The notes under the pieces are model-generated. The model did not search any database. It saw nothing but the letters and a program-made list of their open reading frames with translations, and was not told where the DNA came from. The translations under genes and the position numbers were made by a program. A stretch of DNA of 64,000 nucleotides from Dyella sp. AtDHG13 (GTDB taxonomy: Bacteria; Pseudomonadota; Gammaproteobacteria; Xanthomonadales; Rhodanobacteraceae), in contig NZ_QICJ01000003.1 in assembly GCF_003201105.1 (NCBI RefSeq), positions 186,001 to 250,000 on the forward strand, in the 5' to 3' direction. Shown in pieces: positions 8,601-18,037 of this stretch; positions within the stretch are counted from its first letter, which is position 1; each line of letters begins with the position of its first letter.

Positions 8601-10294
8601 AGTTGCGTGCCTTGATCTTCCTGTGGTGCGGCCTCGCATGTTTGTGGCCGCTGGCATCGCTGGCTGCCGACGTGCAGGCCACGCTCGATCGCAACCGCGT
8701 GGAGCTGGGCGAAACCGTCACGCTGAATCTGCGCGCCAACGGTAGCGGCATGGCGGCGGCGCCGGACCTGAGCGCCTTGTCGCATGACTTCGCCGTGCTC
8801 GGTTCGTCGAGCAACACCAGCGTCAGCATCATCAACGGACAGCGCTCTGCGCAGGTGACCGTGGGCGTGGCGTTGCGGCCGCTGCACACCGGCACGCTGC
8901 GCATACCCGCGCTGTCCTTCGCTGGCGGAACCACCGCGCCGCTCGACCTGGATGTCACGCAGGCCGATAACGGCGCCGCGGCGGCCGGGCAGAAGGATGT
9001 CTTCCTCGAAGCCACCGTCGATCCGGCGAAGGCTTATGTGGGCCAGCAACTGGTCTACACCGTGCGGCTGTTTTTCGCGACTGACCTGACCAGCGGCTCG
9101 CTGGAAGACCCGCAGGTGACGGGCGTCGACTTCCGTCGCCTCGGCGGCGAAATCAACTATCAGGCGGAGCGTGGCGGACGCCGCTACAACGTCATCGAGC
9201 GGCGCTATGCCGCTACGCCGCAGCGCGAGGGGCGCGTGCAGATTCCTTCGGTGGCCTTCCAGGGCGAGTCGGTCAACATGGCCAACCCCGATGCCTTCTT
9301 CGGCAACGGCACGCCGGTTTCCGCGGCTTCGCCCGCGGTGGACATCGACGTGAGCCCCGCGCCGGCCCAGGCAGCGAAGGGCGCGTGGCTGCCGGCGCGT
9401 GCGCTCACCCTGACGTTGGATGGCGGCCCCGCGCACGGCGACCTGCACGTCGGTGAACCGCTGAACCTGGTGATGAACCTGCAGGCGACGGGCCTGCCGT
9501 ACGAGGCCTTGCCCGCGCTCAGCCTGCCCGCGCTGCAGGGCGCCACGGTGTATCCGGACAAGCCGGTGAACGGCACGAAGGTGGACGGCCAATGGCTGGT
9601 GGGCCAGCGGCAGCAGAGCTTTGCCGTGGTGCCCAACCGCGCCGGCACGCTCACCATTCCGGAAACTACGCTCACCTGGTGGAACGTCGCGGAGAACCAC
9701 GCCGAAACCGCGCGCATTCCCGCCCACACCTATACCGTGCTGCCCGGCGCCGGCGCGCCCGCTTCATCGGCGCCATCGGTGCCGCAAGCGAATGCCGCGC
9801 CCGATGCCGCGGCGGCGGTGCAACCGTCCGCCAGCGTGGTCGAGGGCGGGTGGTGGCGCACGCTCGCCTTGATCAGCTTCGGGCTGTGGCTGCTGAGTCT
9901 GCTGGCGTGGTTCCTGTGGCGTCGCCGCGCCAAGCCGGCATCGGTTGTTCCTTCCACGAACGATGCGAAAGGCTCGGCGGCACGTCTACGCGCCGCGTTC
10001 CTGGCCCAGGCACGCGGCAGCGATGCCGCCGCGCAAGCTCGCGCATTGCTGGACTGGGCGCGCGCGGAGCGGCCCTCGCTGCAGAACCTGGGTGAGCTGG
10101 CCGCGGCGCTGTCGGCCACGCAGCAGCGCGAAGCGATCGAGGCGCTGCAGCGCAAGCGTTACGCCGGCGCGGACGAACCCGGCCTTGGCGACCGGCTCGC
10201 CGCCGCGTTCAAGGACGGCTTCGTCTGGCAGTCCCCTCCGGAGGCGACCGATGCATCGCCCTTGCCGCCGCTGTATCCGTTCAAGCTTCGTTGA
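8597..10294 (+). CDS. batD: BatD-family protein (aerotolerance operon)
   Basis: A 565-residue BatD protein. It has a signal peptide (about residues 1-23, ending SLAADVQA), several beta-sandwich repeats (VQATLDRNRVELGETVTLNL at the start; FLEATVDPAKAYVGQQLVYTVRLFF in the middle; LTLDGGPAHGDLHVGEPL later), and one transmembrane helix at about 420-440 (ALISFGLWLLSLLAWFLWRRR). A short cytoplasmic helical tail follows. BatD is usually the last gene of Bat operons and is exposed to the periplasm. The GTG start overlaps the batB stop (GTGA). Its 3' end overlaps the convergent macro-domain gene by 14 bases. Confidence 0.9.
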   Translation: MKLRALIFLWCGLACLWPLASLAADVQATLDRNRVELGETVTLNLRANGSGMAAAPDLSALSHDFAVLGSSSNTSVSIINGQRSAQVTVGVALRPLHTGTLRIPALSFAGGTTAPLDLDVTQADNGAAAAGQKDVFLEATVDPAKAYVGQQLVYTVRLFFATDLTSGSLEDPQVTGVDFRRLGGEINYQAERGGRRYNVIERRYAATPQREGRVQIPSVAFQGESVNMANPDAFFGNGTPVSAASPAVDIDVSPAPAQAAKGAWLPARALTLTLDGGPAHGDLHVGEPLNLVMNLQATGLPYEALPALSLPALQGATVYPDKPVNGTKVDGQWLVGQRQQSFAVVPNRAGTLTIPETTLTWWNVAENHAETARIPAHTYTVLPGAGAPASSAPSVPQANAAPDAAAAVQPSASVVEGGWWRTLALISFGLWLLSLLAWFLWRRRAKPASVVPSTNDAKGSAARLRAAFLAQARGSDAAAQARALLDWARAERPSLQNLGELAAALSATQQREAIEALQRKRYAGADEPGLGDRLAAAFKDGFVWQSPPEATDASPLPPLYPFKLR

Positions 10295-10805
10295 GCGCAT
10301 CGCGCCAGATGTCGGCCATGGCGTCGCTGAAGCAGCAGACCAGCACGCGCCGCGGACCGCCTTCGGACGCATCGCGCAGGCTGCGCAACGCGACGCGCGA
10401 GGCCAGCTCGGGCGGATAGCCGTAGATGCCGCAGCTGATCGCGGGAAATGCGATGGCGTCGAGGTCGTATTCGGTGGCCAGCGACAGGCTTTGCGCGTGG
10501 CAGCTCGCCAGCAGCTCGGGTTCGCCGTTGTCGCCGCCCTGCCAGACGGGGCCCACGGTATGAATGACGTATCGCGCTGTCAGTGCAAAACCCGGCGTGA
10601 TGCGCGCCTCGCCGGTGGGGCAGCGCACGCCGGGGCTGACCTCCGGTATGGCCCGGCAGGCTTGCAGCAGGCGCGGGCCTGCGGCACGGTGGATGGCGCC
10701 GTCTACACCCCCGCCGCCCAGCAGGGTGCGGTTGGCGGCGTTGACGATGGCATCCACGTCGAGGCTGGTGATGTCACCTGTGATGATCTGTATGTCCATC
10801 GGCAT
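10281..10805 (-). CDS. Macro-domain O-acetyl-ADP-ribose deacetylase (YmdB-like)
   Basis: An approximately 174-residue single macro domain close to E. coli YmdB. Characteristic segments are IITGDITSLDVDAIVNAAN, LLGGGGVDGAIHRAAGP, CPTGEARIT, VIHTVGPVWQGG and FPAISCGIYGYP, which form the ADP-ribose pocket including the Asn of VNAAN. The enzyme hydrolyses O-acetyl-ADP-ribose and removes ADP-ribose from proteins. Either of two Met codons two residues apart could start it; a longer frame upstream lacks homology. It converges with batD, with overlapping ends, and diverges from the marR gene with about 67 bases between starts. Confidence 0.9.
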   Translation of the reverse strand: MPMDIQIITGDITSLDVDAIVNAANRTLLGGGGVDGAIHRAAGPRLLQACRAIPEVSPGVRCPTGEARITPGFALTARYVIHTVGPVWQGGDNGEPELLASCHAQSLSLATEYDLDAIAFPAISCGIYGYPPELASRVALRSLRDASEGGPRRVLVCCFSDAMADIWRDALNEA

Positions 10806-10872
10806 TGGCTTCGTAAAATGTTGCGACGTATGCTTGACCTTCCCTCCGGCCCGCTGGGACTGATCCATCGCC

Positions 10873-11337
10873 ATGACTAAGGCAGAAGACATTTCCTTCG
10901 GCTATCTGCTCAACGACGTCACCTTGCTTATCCGCAAGCACTTCGACAGACGCGCCGTGAAATTCGGGTTGACCCGCGCGCAATGGCGGGCCACCAAGAT
11001 GCTCTACCACCGCGAAGGCATGCGGCAGACCGAGCTGGCCGAATCGCTGGAAATGGAACCCATCGCCGTGGGCCGCGTGATCGACCGCCTGCAGGCCGCC
11101 GGCTTCGTGGAGCGCCGCCCCGACCCCAAGGACCGTCGCGCCTGGCGCCTGTACGTCACCGATCAGGCGCGTGGCGTCATCGCCGACATGGAACTCATCG
11201 CGCGCGGCGTGCGCAAGGATGCCGCCAAGGGCATTCCGGTGGCCGAGCTGGAGCAGGCGCTTGGCGTGCTCAACCGCATGAAGGAAAACCTGCAGGCGCT
11301 CGATGCCGGCGCGGGCGAGGAGGAGGGCGAAGCGTGA
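10873..11337 (+). CDS. MarR-family transcriptional regulator
   Basis: A 154-residue MarR protein with the winged helix at about residues 35-105 (LTRAQWRATKMLYHREGMRQTELAESLEMEPIAVGRVIDRLQAAGFVERRPDPKDRRAWRLYVTDQ in the sequence, including the DxRxxR wing motif DPKDRRAWR). Helical dimerisation segments lie at both ends. MarR repressors usually control drug-efflux genes beside them and respond to phenolic ligands. The next genes downstream, about 295 bases away, are an RND adaptor and permease, so control of that pump is plausible but inferred. Confidence 0.92.
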   Translation: MTKAEDISFGYLLNDVTLLIRKHFDRRAVKFGLTRAQWRATKMLYHREGMRQTELAESLEMEPIAVGRVIDRLQAAGFVERRPDPKDRRAWRLYVTDQARGVIADMELIARGVRKDAAKGIPVAELEQALGVLNRMKENLQALDAGAGEEEGEA

Positions 11338-11449
11338 CCCGCTAAACGGGTTTCCAGGCTTCGTCCCCAAAAAACCACGCCGTCCAGGCCTTTTGGCAGG
11401 TGCGCGTCATGCGCGCGCCACACTACTTTGCCAGCAATATTACGTCTGC

Positions 11450-11478
11450 CTGACGGCAGGCGTCAGCCGGTTGCTGAC
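11450..11478. promoter_or_regulatory. Operator-like repeat cluster upstream of the RND genes
   Basis: In the 294-base gap between the marR gene and the adaptor gene lie CTGACGG (11450-11456), GTCAGC (11462-11467) and GCTGACGG (11473-11480). Neighbouring copies face each other, giving the palindromes CTGAC-N7-GTCAG and GTCAGC-N5-GCTGAC. Such an arrangement is typical of a regulator binding site, and the MarR protein encoded upstream is the obvious candidate. The rest of the gap contains only a weak 5-bp hairpin over the marR stop and no convincing ORF. Confidence 0.4.
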
Positions 11479-11631
11479 GGTCGATCATGCGGTCCTGGGA
11501 CGCGGGGTGGGCATTGCCCCGCCCGCGTCGTGCGCCCGTGCATGCGTAAACCTCTTCATGGACCGGCGACGCGGCCGACAAAGGCACGCCTGCGCAGCAC
11601 GCGCGGGTGACGATGGGTGGTTGGAGACATC

Positions 11632-12762
11632 ATGCTGGGCAAGTCACGCAGGAAAGGGGTAGCGCTGGCCGTGGTCATCATCGCGGCCATCGTCGCCGCG
11701 CAGATGTATCGCGGCGGCGAGCGCGCACGCGCAAAGACGCCGGTCGCGCCGGTGTCCGTGCCGGTGAAGGTGGCGGCGGCGCATCGCGGCGATCTCGATC
11801 TCACCCTCAAGGTCATCGGCCGCGCCGAAGCGTTCTCGACGGTGAACGTGCAGGCGCGGGTGAGCGGCCAGCTGCAGTCGCTGCATTTCACGCCCGGCGG
11901 GCAGGTGAAGCAGGGCGACACCATCGTGCGCATCGATCCGAGCCTGCTGCAGGCACAGCTGGACCAGGCGCTGGGCAACCTGGCCAAGGACCAGGCGCAG
12001 CTGGACAACGCCAACACCGTCATCAAGCGCTACCAGCCGCTGCTCGGCAAGGGCTACGTGTCGCAGATGGACTACGACACCTACAAGGCCAACCAGGGCA
12101 TCTACACCGCTTCGGTGAAGGCGGACCAGGCCGCGGTGGAACTGGCGCGCACGCAGCTCGGCTACACGCAGATCCAGGCGCCGTTCGACGGCATCGCCGG
12201 TGCGCCGCTCGTGTATCCCGGCGCGCAGGTCAGCGCGAACGACACCTCCATCGTGGTGTTGAACCAGATCCGCCCGATCCACGTCACCTTCGCCATTCCC
12301 GAGACGGGGCTGGACGGCATCAAGGCGACCATGGCGCGCGGCACGGTGCCGGTGACGGTGAACATTCCGGGCTCCAAGGGCCCCGCGATGCAGGCCGAAC
12401 TCGACTTCATCAACAACGCCGTGGACGCCACCACCAGCACCATCCAGTTGAAGGCGCGCTACGCCAACGACGACGTGCGGCTCACGCCGGGCCAGTTCGT
12501 GGAAGTGTCCTTGCCGACCACGCGCCTGACCAACGTGGTGACGATCCCGGTGGTGGCCCTGCAGAATTCGCCGCTGGGCAGCTTCGTTTTCGTCGCCAAC
12601 GCGGACGACACGGTGGAACAGCGCATGGTGACCGCGGGGCCCACCACGGGTTCGCAGATCGTCATCGAGAAAGGGCTCTCGGGCAACGAGACCGTGGTGA
12701 CGGACGGCCAACTGCTGCTCGTGGATGGCGCGCGCGTGCACGTCGTGACCGGCAACGGCTGA
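11632..12762 (+). CDS. RND efflux periplasmic adaptor (MdtA-like)
   Basis: A 376-residue membrane-fusion protein. An N-terminal uncleaved anchor (ALAVVIIAAIVAAQMY) is followed by the adaptor domains: a beta-barrel/lipoyl half (VNVQARVSGQLQSLHFTPGGQVKQGD), an alpha-hairpin (about 95-150), the second lipoyl half (TQIQAPFDGIAGAPLVYPGAQV), the barrel domain, and a membrane-proximal domain ending in VTDGQLLLVDGARVHV. It would connect the RND permease encoded 13 bases downstream to an outer-membrane channel. The ATG at 11632 has a GGAG five bases upstream; a GTG fifteen bases earlier is less likely. There is no lipobox. No TolC-like gene is in this operon. Confidence 0.92.
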   Translation: MLGKSRRKGVALAVVIIAAIVAAQMYRGGERARAKTPVAPVSVPVKVAAAHRGDLDLTLKVIGRAEAFSTVNVQARVSGQLQSLHFTPGGQVKQGDTIVRIDPSLLQAQLDQALGNLAKDQAQLDNANTVIKRYQPLLGKGYVSQMDYDTYKANQGIYTASVKADQAAVELARTQLGYTQIQAPFDGIAGAPLVYPGAQVSANDTSIVVLNQIRPIHVTFAIPETGLDGIKATMARGTVPVTVNIPGSKGPAMQAELDFINNAVDATTSTIQLKARYANDDVRLTPGQFVEVSLPTTRLTNVVTIPVVALQNSPLGSFVFVANADDTVEQRMVTAGPTTGSQIVIEKGLSGNETVVTDGQLLLVDGARVHVVTGNG

Positions 12763-12775
12763 GCCGCGTCCCTCC

Positions 12776-15700
12776 ATGAATCTGCCCGCCCTCTGCATCC
12801 AACGCCCGGTGATGACCACGCTGCTGATGGTGGCGTTGCTGGTGTTCGGCATCGCCGCCTATCCGAAGCTGCCGGTCAACGAGCTGCCCAACGTCGATTT
12901 CCCCACCATCACGGTGAACGCGAGCCTGCCCGGCGCCGCACCGGAAACCATGGCGACCGCCGTGGCTACGCCGCTGGAGAACCAGCTCTCCACCATCGCC
13001 GGCATCCAGTCGATGACGTCGACCAGCGCGCTGGGTTCCACCTCGATCACGCTGACGTTCGAGCTCGATCGCAACATCGATGGCGCCGCGCAGGACGTGC
13101 AGGCCGCCATTTCCTCGGCGCAGCGCCAGCTGCCCACCAACATGCCCACGCCGCCGACCTTCCGCAAGGTGAATCCGGCGGATGCGGCCATCCTCTACCT
13201 CACCTTGCGTTCGCGCACGCAGCCGCTGTCGGTGGTGGACGACTATGCGGAAACGCAGCTGGCGCAGCGCCTGTCGATGATCGACGGCGTGGCCCAGGTG
13301 AACGTGTACGGCTCGCAGAAATACGCCGTGCGCATCAGCGTGGATCCGCAGAAGCTGGCCGCCAGCGGCATCGGCATCGATACCGTGCAAAGCGCCGTGT
13401 CGGCCGCCAACGTCAACCTTGCCACCGGCTCGCTCAACGGCCATCGCCAACTGCTGCAGATCCGTTCGGACGGCCAGTTGCAGCGCGCGAACCTGTACAA
13501 CAACATCATCGTCGCCTATCGCAACGGCGCGCCGGTGCGCCTGTCCGATCTCGGCAAGGCCGAGGACAGCGTGCAGAACGACCAGGTGGCGAGCTGGTAC
13601 AACGGCGAGCGCGCCATCGTGCTGGCCATCCAGCGCCAGCCCGGTTCCAACACCGTCGCCACCATCGACCGCATCCGCGCCGTGCTCCCCACGTTCGAGG
13701 CTACCTTGCCGCCGTCGATCAAGCTGGCCGTGCTGTACGACCGCTCCGTATCCATCCGCGAATCGGTGAACGACGTGCAGTTCACCCTGATGCTCGCGGG
13801 CGTGCTGGTGGTGCTGGTGATCTACCTGTTCCTCGGCAACGCATCCGCCACGCTGATCCCGGCGCTGGCCTTGCCGGTATCCATCGTGGGCACGTTCGGC
13901 GCGATGTTCGCGCTGGGCTACAGCCTGGATAATCTTTCGCTGCTGGCCCTGACCCTGGTGGTCGGCTTCGTGGTGGACGACGCCATCGTGATGCTCGAGA
14001 ACATCGTGCGCCATGTCGAGGACGGCATGGATCCGTACGAGGCATCGATGAAGGGCGCCAGCGAGATCGGCTTCACCATCTTCTCCATGACGCTGTCGCT
14101 GGTGGCGGTGTTCCTGCCGGTGATGTTCATGGGCGGCATCGTGGGGCGCCTGTTCCACGAGTTCGCGGTGACGCTGAGCGTGGCGATCCTGATCTCGGGC
14201 TTCGTCTCGATCACGCTGACGCCGATGCTGTGCAGCCGCTTCCTCAAGCATGCGGAGCACGAGAAGAAGGCGCGCATCGTGCGGTGGTTCGACGCCGGCT
14301 TCGAGCGCGTGCGGCGCGGTTACGTCAACACGCTGACCTGGGCTGTGCATCACCCCCGCAGCATTCTCGGGCTGTTCGCGGCCAGCCTGCTGGCGACGGC
14401 GCTGCTGTTCGTGGTGGTCGACAAGGACTTCATCCCGGCCGGCGATTCGGGCCAGCTCAACGTCAACGTCGAAGGCCCGGACGACACCTCGGTCACCGGC
14501 ATGATGCAGCGCCAGCAGCAACTGGCGAAGATCGTGGCCGACGACCCGAACATCGCCAGCTACATGTCGTCGGTGGGCAGCGGCGGCGCGCGCACCACCA
14601 CCAACAACGGCTCGTTGTCGCTCACCCTGAAGCCTGCGGACCAGCGGCCACTCGACGTCAACGGCATCATCCAGGAGCTGCGCGCGAAGTTCGCCGCGGT
14701 GCCGGGCGTCCGTGCCTACATACAGAACCCGCCGTCGATCCAGGTGGGCGGACGGCAGTCGAAGGCGCAGTACCAGTACACGCTGCAGTCGATCGATACG
14801 GCCGCGCTGTACGACTGGTCGGGCAAGGTCATCGCCGCGTTCGCCAAGCTGCCCGGCTTCCAGGACGTCACCAGCGACCTGGATCTCAATGGGCCGTCCA
14901 TCGTCGTCAACGTGGACCGCGACAAGCTCGGCACGCTGGGCCTCACCATGGACCAGGTGCAGACGGCGCTGGGCTCGGCCTTCGGCGCCAGCCAGATCTC
15001 CACCATCTACGGCTCGGCATCGCAGTACTGGGTGATCCTGCAGGTCTATTACGCCCTGCAGAACGATCCGGAGGTGCTGTCGCAGCTCTACGTCACCTCG
15101 AGCAACGGCACGCTGGTGCCGCTCAACGCGGTGGCGAGCTTCGAGCGCAAGCCGCAGGCGCTGACGGTGAATCACCAGGGACAGATCCCGGCGGTCACGG
15201 TGTCGTTCAATCTCGCGCCGGGCGTGAGCCTCAGCGAAGCGGTGGCGAGCATCGAGGGCGCGATGAAGCAGATGAACCTGCCGCCGTCGATCACCGGCAG
15301 CGTGCAGGGCACGGCGCAGGCCTTCCAGGATTCCATGCAGGGCATGGGCCTGCTGCTGGTGCTGGCGGTGTTCGTGATCTACCTGGTGCTGGGCATTCTG
15401 TACGAGAGCTTCATCCACCCGCTGACGATTCTCTCGGGCCTGCCATCGGCCGGCGTGGGCGCGCTGCTCACGCTGATGATCTTCCGCGCGCCGCTGGACC
15501 TGTTCTCCTTCGTCGGCATCGTGATGCTGATCGGCATCGTGAAGAAGAACGCGATCATGATGATCGACTTCGCATTGGAGAAGCAGCGCAACGAAGGCAC
15601 AGACCCCGCGCTGGCCATTGTCGAGGCCTGCCATGTGCGTTTCCGCCCGATCATGATGACCACCATGGCCGCCTTCGCCGGCACCTTGCCGATTGCGCTG

Positions 15701-15877
15701 GGGCTGGGCGCGGGCGCGGAGACGCGCCGTCCGCTCGGCCTCGCCGTGGTCGGTGGCCTGCTGGTGTCGCAGGTGCTCACGCTGTACCTGACGCCGGTGA
15801 TCTATCTGTACCTGGATAGGCTGCATGCGCGTTTCTCGCGCAAGCGCCAGGTGGCCGAGGCGCAAGCGGCCCATTGA
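12776..15877 (+). CDS. RND multidrug efflux permease (MdtB/MdtC-like)
   Basis: A 1033-residue inner-membrane RND transporter of the hydrophobe/amphiphile efflux family, close in style to MdtC (MNLPALCIQRPVMTTLLMVAL start). Twelve transmembrane helices surround two large periplasmic loops. The charged TM4 motif LVVGFVVDDAIVMLENIVRHVEDG carries the proton-relay aspartates, and the second-half counterpart is LIGIVKKNAIMMIDFALE. It would pump drugs or bile-like compounds outwards with proton influx, together with the adaptor encoded just upstream. It is followed by a strong bidirectional terminator. Confidence 0.95.
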   Translation: MNLPALCIQRPVMTTLLMVALLVFGIAAYPKLPVNELPNVDFPTITVNASLPGAAPETMATAVATPLENQLSTIAGIQSMTSTSALGSTSITLTFELDRNIDGAAQDVQAAISSAQRQLPTNMPTPPTFRKVNPADAAILYLTLRSRTQPLSVVDDYAETQLAQRLSMIDGVAQVNVYGSQKYAVRISVDPQKLAASGIGIDTVQSAVSAANVNLATGSLNGHRQLLQIRSDGQLQRANLYNNIIVAYRNGAPVRLSDLGKAEDSVQNDQVASWYNGERAIVLAIQRQPGSNTVATIDRIRAVLPTFEATLPPSIKLAVLYDRSVSIRESVNDVQFTLMLAGVLVVLVIYLFLGNASATLIPALALPVSIVGTFGAMFALGYSLDNLSLLALTLVVGFVVDDAIVMLENIVRHVEDGMDPYEASMKGASEIGFTIFSMTLSLVAVFLPVMFMGGIVGRLFHEFAVTLSVAILISGFVSITLTPMLCSRFLKHAEHEKKARIVRWFDAGFERVRRGYVNTLTWAVHHPRSILGLFAASLLATALLFVVVDKDFIPAGDSGQLNVNVEGPDDTSVTGMMQRQQQLAKIVADDPNIASYMSSVGSGGARTTTNNGSLSLTLKPADQRPLDVNGIIQELRAKFAAVPGVRAYIQNPPSIQVGGRQSKAQYQYTLQSIDTAALYDWSGKVIAAFAKLPGFQDVTSDLDLNGPSIVVNVDRDKLGTLGLTMDQVQTALGSAFGASQISTIYGSASQYWVILQVYYALQNDPEVLSQLYVTSSNGTLVPLNAVASFERKPQALTVNHQGQIPAVTVSFNLAPGVSLSEAVASIEGAMKQMNLPPSITGSVQGTAQAFQDSMQGMGLLLVLAVFVIYLVLGILYESFIHPLTILSGLPSAGVGALLTLMIFRAPLDLFSFVGIVMLIGIVKKNAIMMIDFALEKQRNEGTDPALAIVEACHVRFRPIMMTTMAAFAGTLPIALGLGAGAETRRPLGLAVVGGLLVSQVLTLYLTPVIYLYLDRLHARFSRKRQVAEAQAAH

Positions 15878-15907
15878 TGGGCTTGCGACGGCACTGCGGT
15901 GCTACAC

Positions 15908-15938
15908 AAAAAAGGGCGGCCCATGGCCGCCCTTTTTT
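15908..15938. terminator. Bidirectional intrinsic terminator
   Basis: A run of A precedes the stem GGGCGGCC/GGCCGCCC (3-base loop), which is followed by TTTTTT. The hairpin has U-tracts on both strands and lies between the convergent RND permease and M28 peptidase genes, so it can serve both. Confidence 0.9.
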
Positions 15939-15955
15939 GTGGCGAAGCGGAAGGA

Positions 15956-17395
15956 TCACTCCTCCGCGCCATCGTCCTTGAACGCACCCGGCTTGGAGCC
16001 GAAGTCGCCGTCCGCCTGCGCGGCCATGTACGAGAACGCCGCATACACCGCCACGTTCTGCGCCAGTTCCTTCGGGTCGATCTTGTCGAGCGTGTCGTTG
16101 GCGGTGTGGTGGTAGTCGAAGTAGTCGGTACCGTCCTGCACCAGGGTGAGCGCGGCCATGCCCTTGCCGTGCATCTGCGACAGGTCGGAGCCGCCGCCGC
16201 CGGGCTTCTTGGCGTCGTAGTCCACGCCGATGGGGGCGAGCACCTTGGCGATCTGATCCATGGCGCCGCGCGCTTCGGGCTTCACGCTGGCGGTCATCAG
16301 CCAGATCTTGCGTGCGCCGAAATCGGACTCGGTGCCCAGCTGGAACTTCGACACCTCCGACGCGTGCTTGTCGGCGTAGGCGCGGCCGCCCCACAGGCCC
16401 ATCTCCTCGTTGGCGAAGGCGATGACGCGGATGGTGCGGTCCGGGCGCTGCGGCATGTCGTGGATCAGCTTGCCCGCCGCCATGGCGATGGCCACGCCGG
16501 CGCCGTCGTCGATGGCGCCCGTGCCCGGATCCCACGAATCCAGATGGCCGCCGATGGCGACGACCTGTTCCGGGTGCTTCCTGCCGGTGACTTCGCCGAT
16601 CACATTGGCGCCGGTGTAGGTGCCGTTGAAGCCGCAGTCGAGGTCGAGCTTGACGGTGACCGGCTTGCCGTAGCCCAGCACGCGATCGAGCTGGTCGGCA
16701 TCGGGGTTGGAAAGCGCGGCGGCGGGAATGGCTTCCTTGGGATCCTTGAAGCCGGTGACGCCGGTGTGCGGCGTGCGGCTGTTGGCATCGGTGCCGGCGG
16801 AGCGCAGCAGGAAGCCGGCGGCGCCCATCTTGGCGGCGATCACCGGGCCGCCGACGCGTACGCCTGAACCGATGGCGTAGTCATGGCCGTCCTTGTGGCG
16901 CTGCATGCGCGCGTCCACGTAGACGATCTTGCCCTTCACGCTCGCCGGATCGGCCTTCTTCAGCGCGTCGAGGCTGTCGAAGCGCACGACTTCAGCGGTG
17001 AGGCCGCCCTTGGGCGTGCCGGCGGAATAGCCCAGCGCGATCAGGTCCAGCGGCTGCGGAAAGGGGCCCACGATTTCCGCGTGCTCGCTGCGGCGCTCCC
17101 ACAGCGGATAGGTCACCTGCTCGGTATAGACCTTGTCGAAGCCCAGCGCCTTGAACTTGGCGATGGCCCATTCGCGGCCGCGTGCGTCGGCCGGGCTGCC
17201 CGCCAGGCGCGGGCCCACTTCGGTGGTGAGCGAGGTGACGACGTCGTACGCCGTGTTGTCGTTCATCGCCTTGTCACGCAGCTGTTTGGCCGTCTTTACG
17301 GCTGCGGCGGGGATGGTGGTCTGGGTGGCTGCGTTCGCCGTGCCGATGGCGAGCATCAGGCTGGCGGAGAGCAGGGTAAGCGGCAGTCGGCGCAT
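15956..17395 (-). CDS. Secreted M28-family metallopeptidase
   Basis: A 479-residue exported zinc aminopeptidase/carboxypeptidase Q-like protein. The signal peptide is MRRLPLTLLSASLMLAIGTANA, with cleavage after ANA. A PA-type insert follows (about 130-210), then the M28 catalytic domain with zinc ligands in IGGHLDSWDPGTGAIDDGAG, the catalytic EE in FANEEMGLWGG, SDLSQM and the late His in YFDYHHTANDTLDKI. The chosen ATG is the start of the signal peptide; the frame extends another 129 codons upstream without homology. It converges with the RND operon. Confidence 0.93.
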   Translation of the reverse strand: MRRLPLTLLSASLMLAIGTANAATQTTIPAAAVKTAKQLRDKAMNDNTAYDVVTSLTTEVGPRLAGSPADARGREWAIAKFKALGFDKVYTEQVTYPLWERRSEHAEIVGPFPQPLDLIALGYSAGTPKGGLTAEVVRFDSLDALKKADPASVKGKIVYVDARMQRHKDGHDYAIGSGVRVGGPVIAAKMGAAGFLLRSAGTDANSRTPHTGVTGFKDPKEAIPAAALSNPDADQLDRVLGYGKPVTVKLDLDCGFNGTYTGANVIGEVTGRKHPEQVVAIGGHLDSWDPGTGAIDDGAGVAIAMAAGKLIHDMPQRPDRTIRVIAFANEEMGLWGGRAYADKHASEVSKFQLGTESDFGARKIWLMTASVKPEARGAMDQIAKVLAPIGVDYDAKKPGGGGSDLSQMHGKGMAALTLVQDGTDYFDYHHTANDTLDKIDPKELAQNVAVYAAFSYMAAQADGDFGSKPGAFKDDGAEE

Positions 17396-17494
17396 TGGGA
17401 CAATCCTTGGGCGGAAACGTCGATTATGGCCCGCGCCCATGTGGCCGCTTAGGCCAGAAGTCATGGTGCGGGGAACGCACATGCGGCTAAAACG

Positions 17495-17518
17495 AAAAAG
17501 GCGCCCGCAGGCGCCTTT
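17495..17518 (-). terminator. Intrinsic terminator after mscL
   Basis: Read on the minus strand, GGCGCC-TGCG-GGCGCC is followed by TTTTT, 21 bases beyond the mscL stop. The opposite strand has only TTT, so it mainly terminates mscL transcription. Confidence 0.8.
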
Positions 17519-17538
17519 CGCGCAAGGTTCCCCGTCGC

Positions 17539-17955
17539 TTACTTCGGGTTCTGTGACTTCAGCAGGTCGCGGATCTCGGTGAGCAACACCACGTCCGCCG
17601 GCGGAGGGGCCGGTGCGGCCTCCTCCTTGCGGCTGAGCTTGTTGATCGCCTTGACCACCAGGAAGATCGCGAAGGCAATGATGAGGAACTGGATCAGGGT
17701 ATTGATGAAGGTGCCATAGCCAATAGCCACTTCCGCGATTTTGTGCGCCGGATCGGTATTGTCGGCCGGCTTGAGCACCCACTTCATCTGCGAGAAGTCG
17801 ATGCCGCCGGTGAGCATGCCGATGGGCGGCATGATGATCTGGTCGACCAGCGACGTGACGATCTTGCCGAAGGCGCCGCCAATGACCACGCCGACCGCGA
17901 GGTCGATCACGTTGCCGCGCATGGCGAATTCTTTGAACTCTTTGAGCATGCTCAT
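17539..17955 (-). CDS. mscL: Large-conductance mechanosensitive channel MscL
   Basis: A 138-residue MscL. The N-terminal amphipathic helix and pore helix ([45 protein letters not shown]) match the family. The periplasmic loop is followed by the second helix ([26 protein letters not shown]) and a charged cytoplasmic bundle ending in EIRDLLKSQ. The homopentameric channel opens under membrane tension to release solutes on hypo-osmotic shock. A GGGAG stands about 8 bases before the chosen ATG; a second Met two codons later is possible. Confidence 0.97.
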   Translation of the reverse strand: MSMLKEFKEFAMRGNVIDLAVGVVIGGAFGKIVTSLVDQIIMPPIGMLTGGIDFSQMKWVLKPADNTDPAHKIAEVAIGYGTFINTLIQFLIIAFAIFLVVKAINKLSRKEEAAPAPPPADVVLLTEIRDLLKSQNPK

Positions 17956-18037
17956 GCTTTTCTCTCCCTGGGCCCGGATGGCGCTGGAACTCTAACGCAG
18001 CAGACCATGGACGCGACAGGCATTCGCGTCCACAGGT

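Noticed and set aside
12662..15874. 1070-codon minus-strand frame opposite the RND permease
   Set aside because: Low-complexity His/Arg/Gln-rich product that mirrors the permease codons; no homology.
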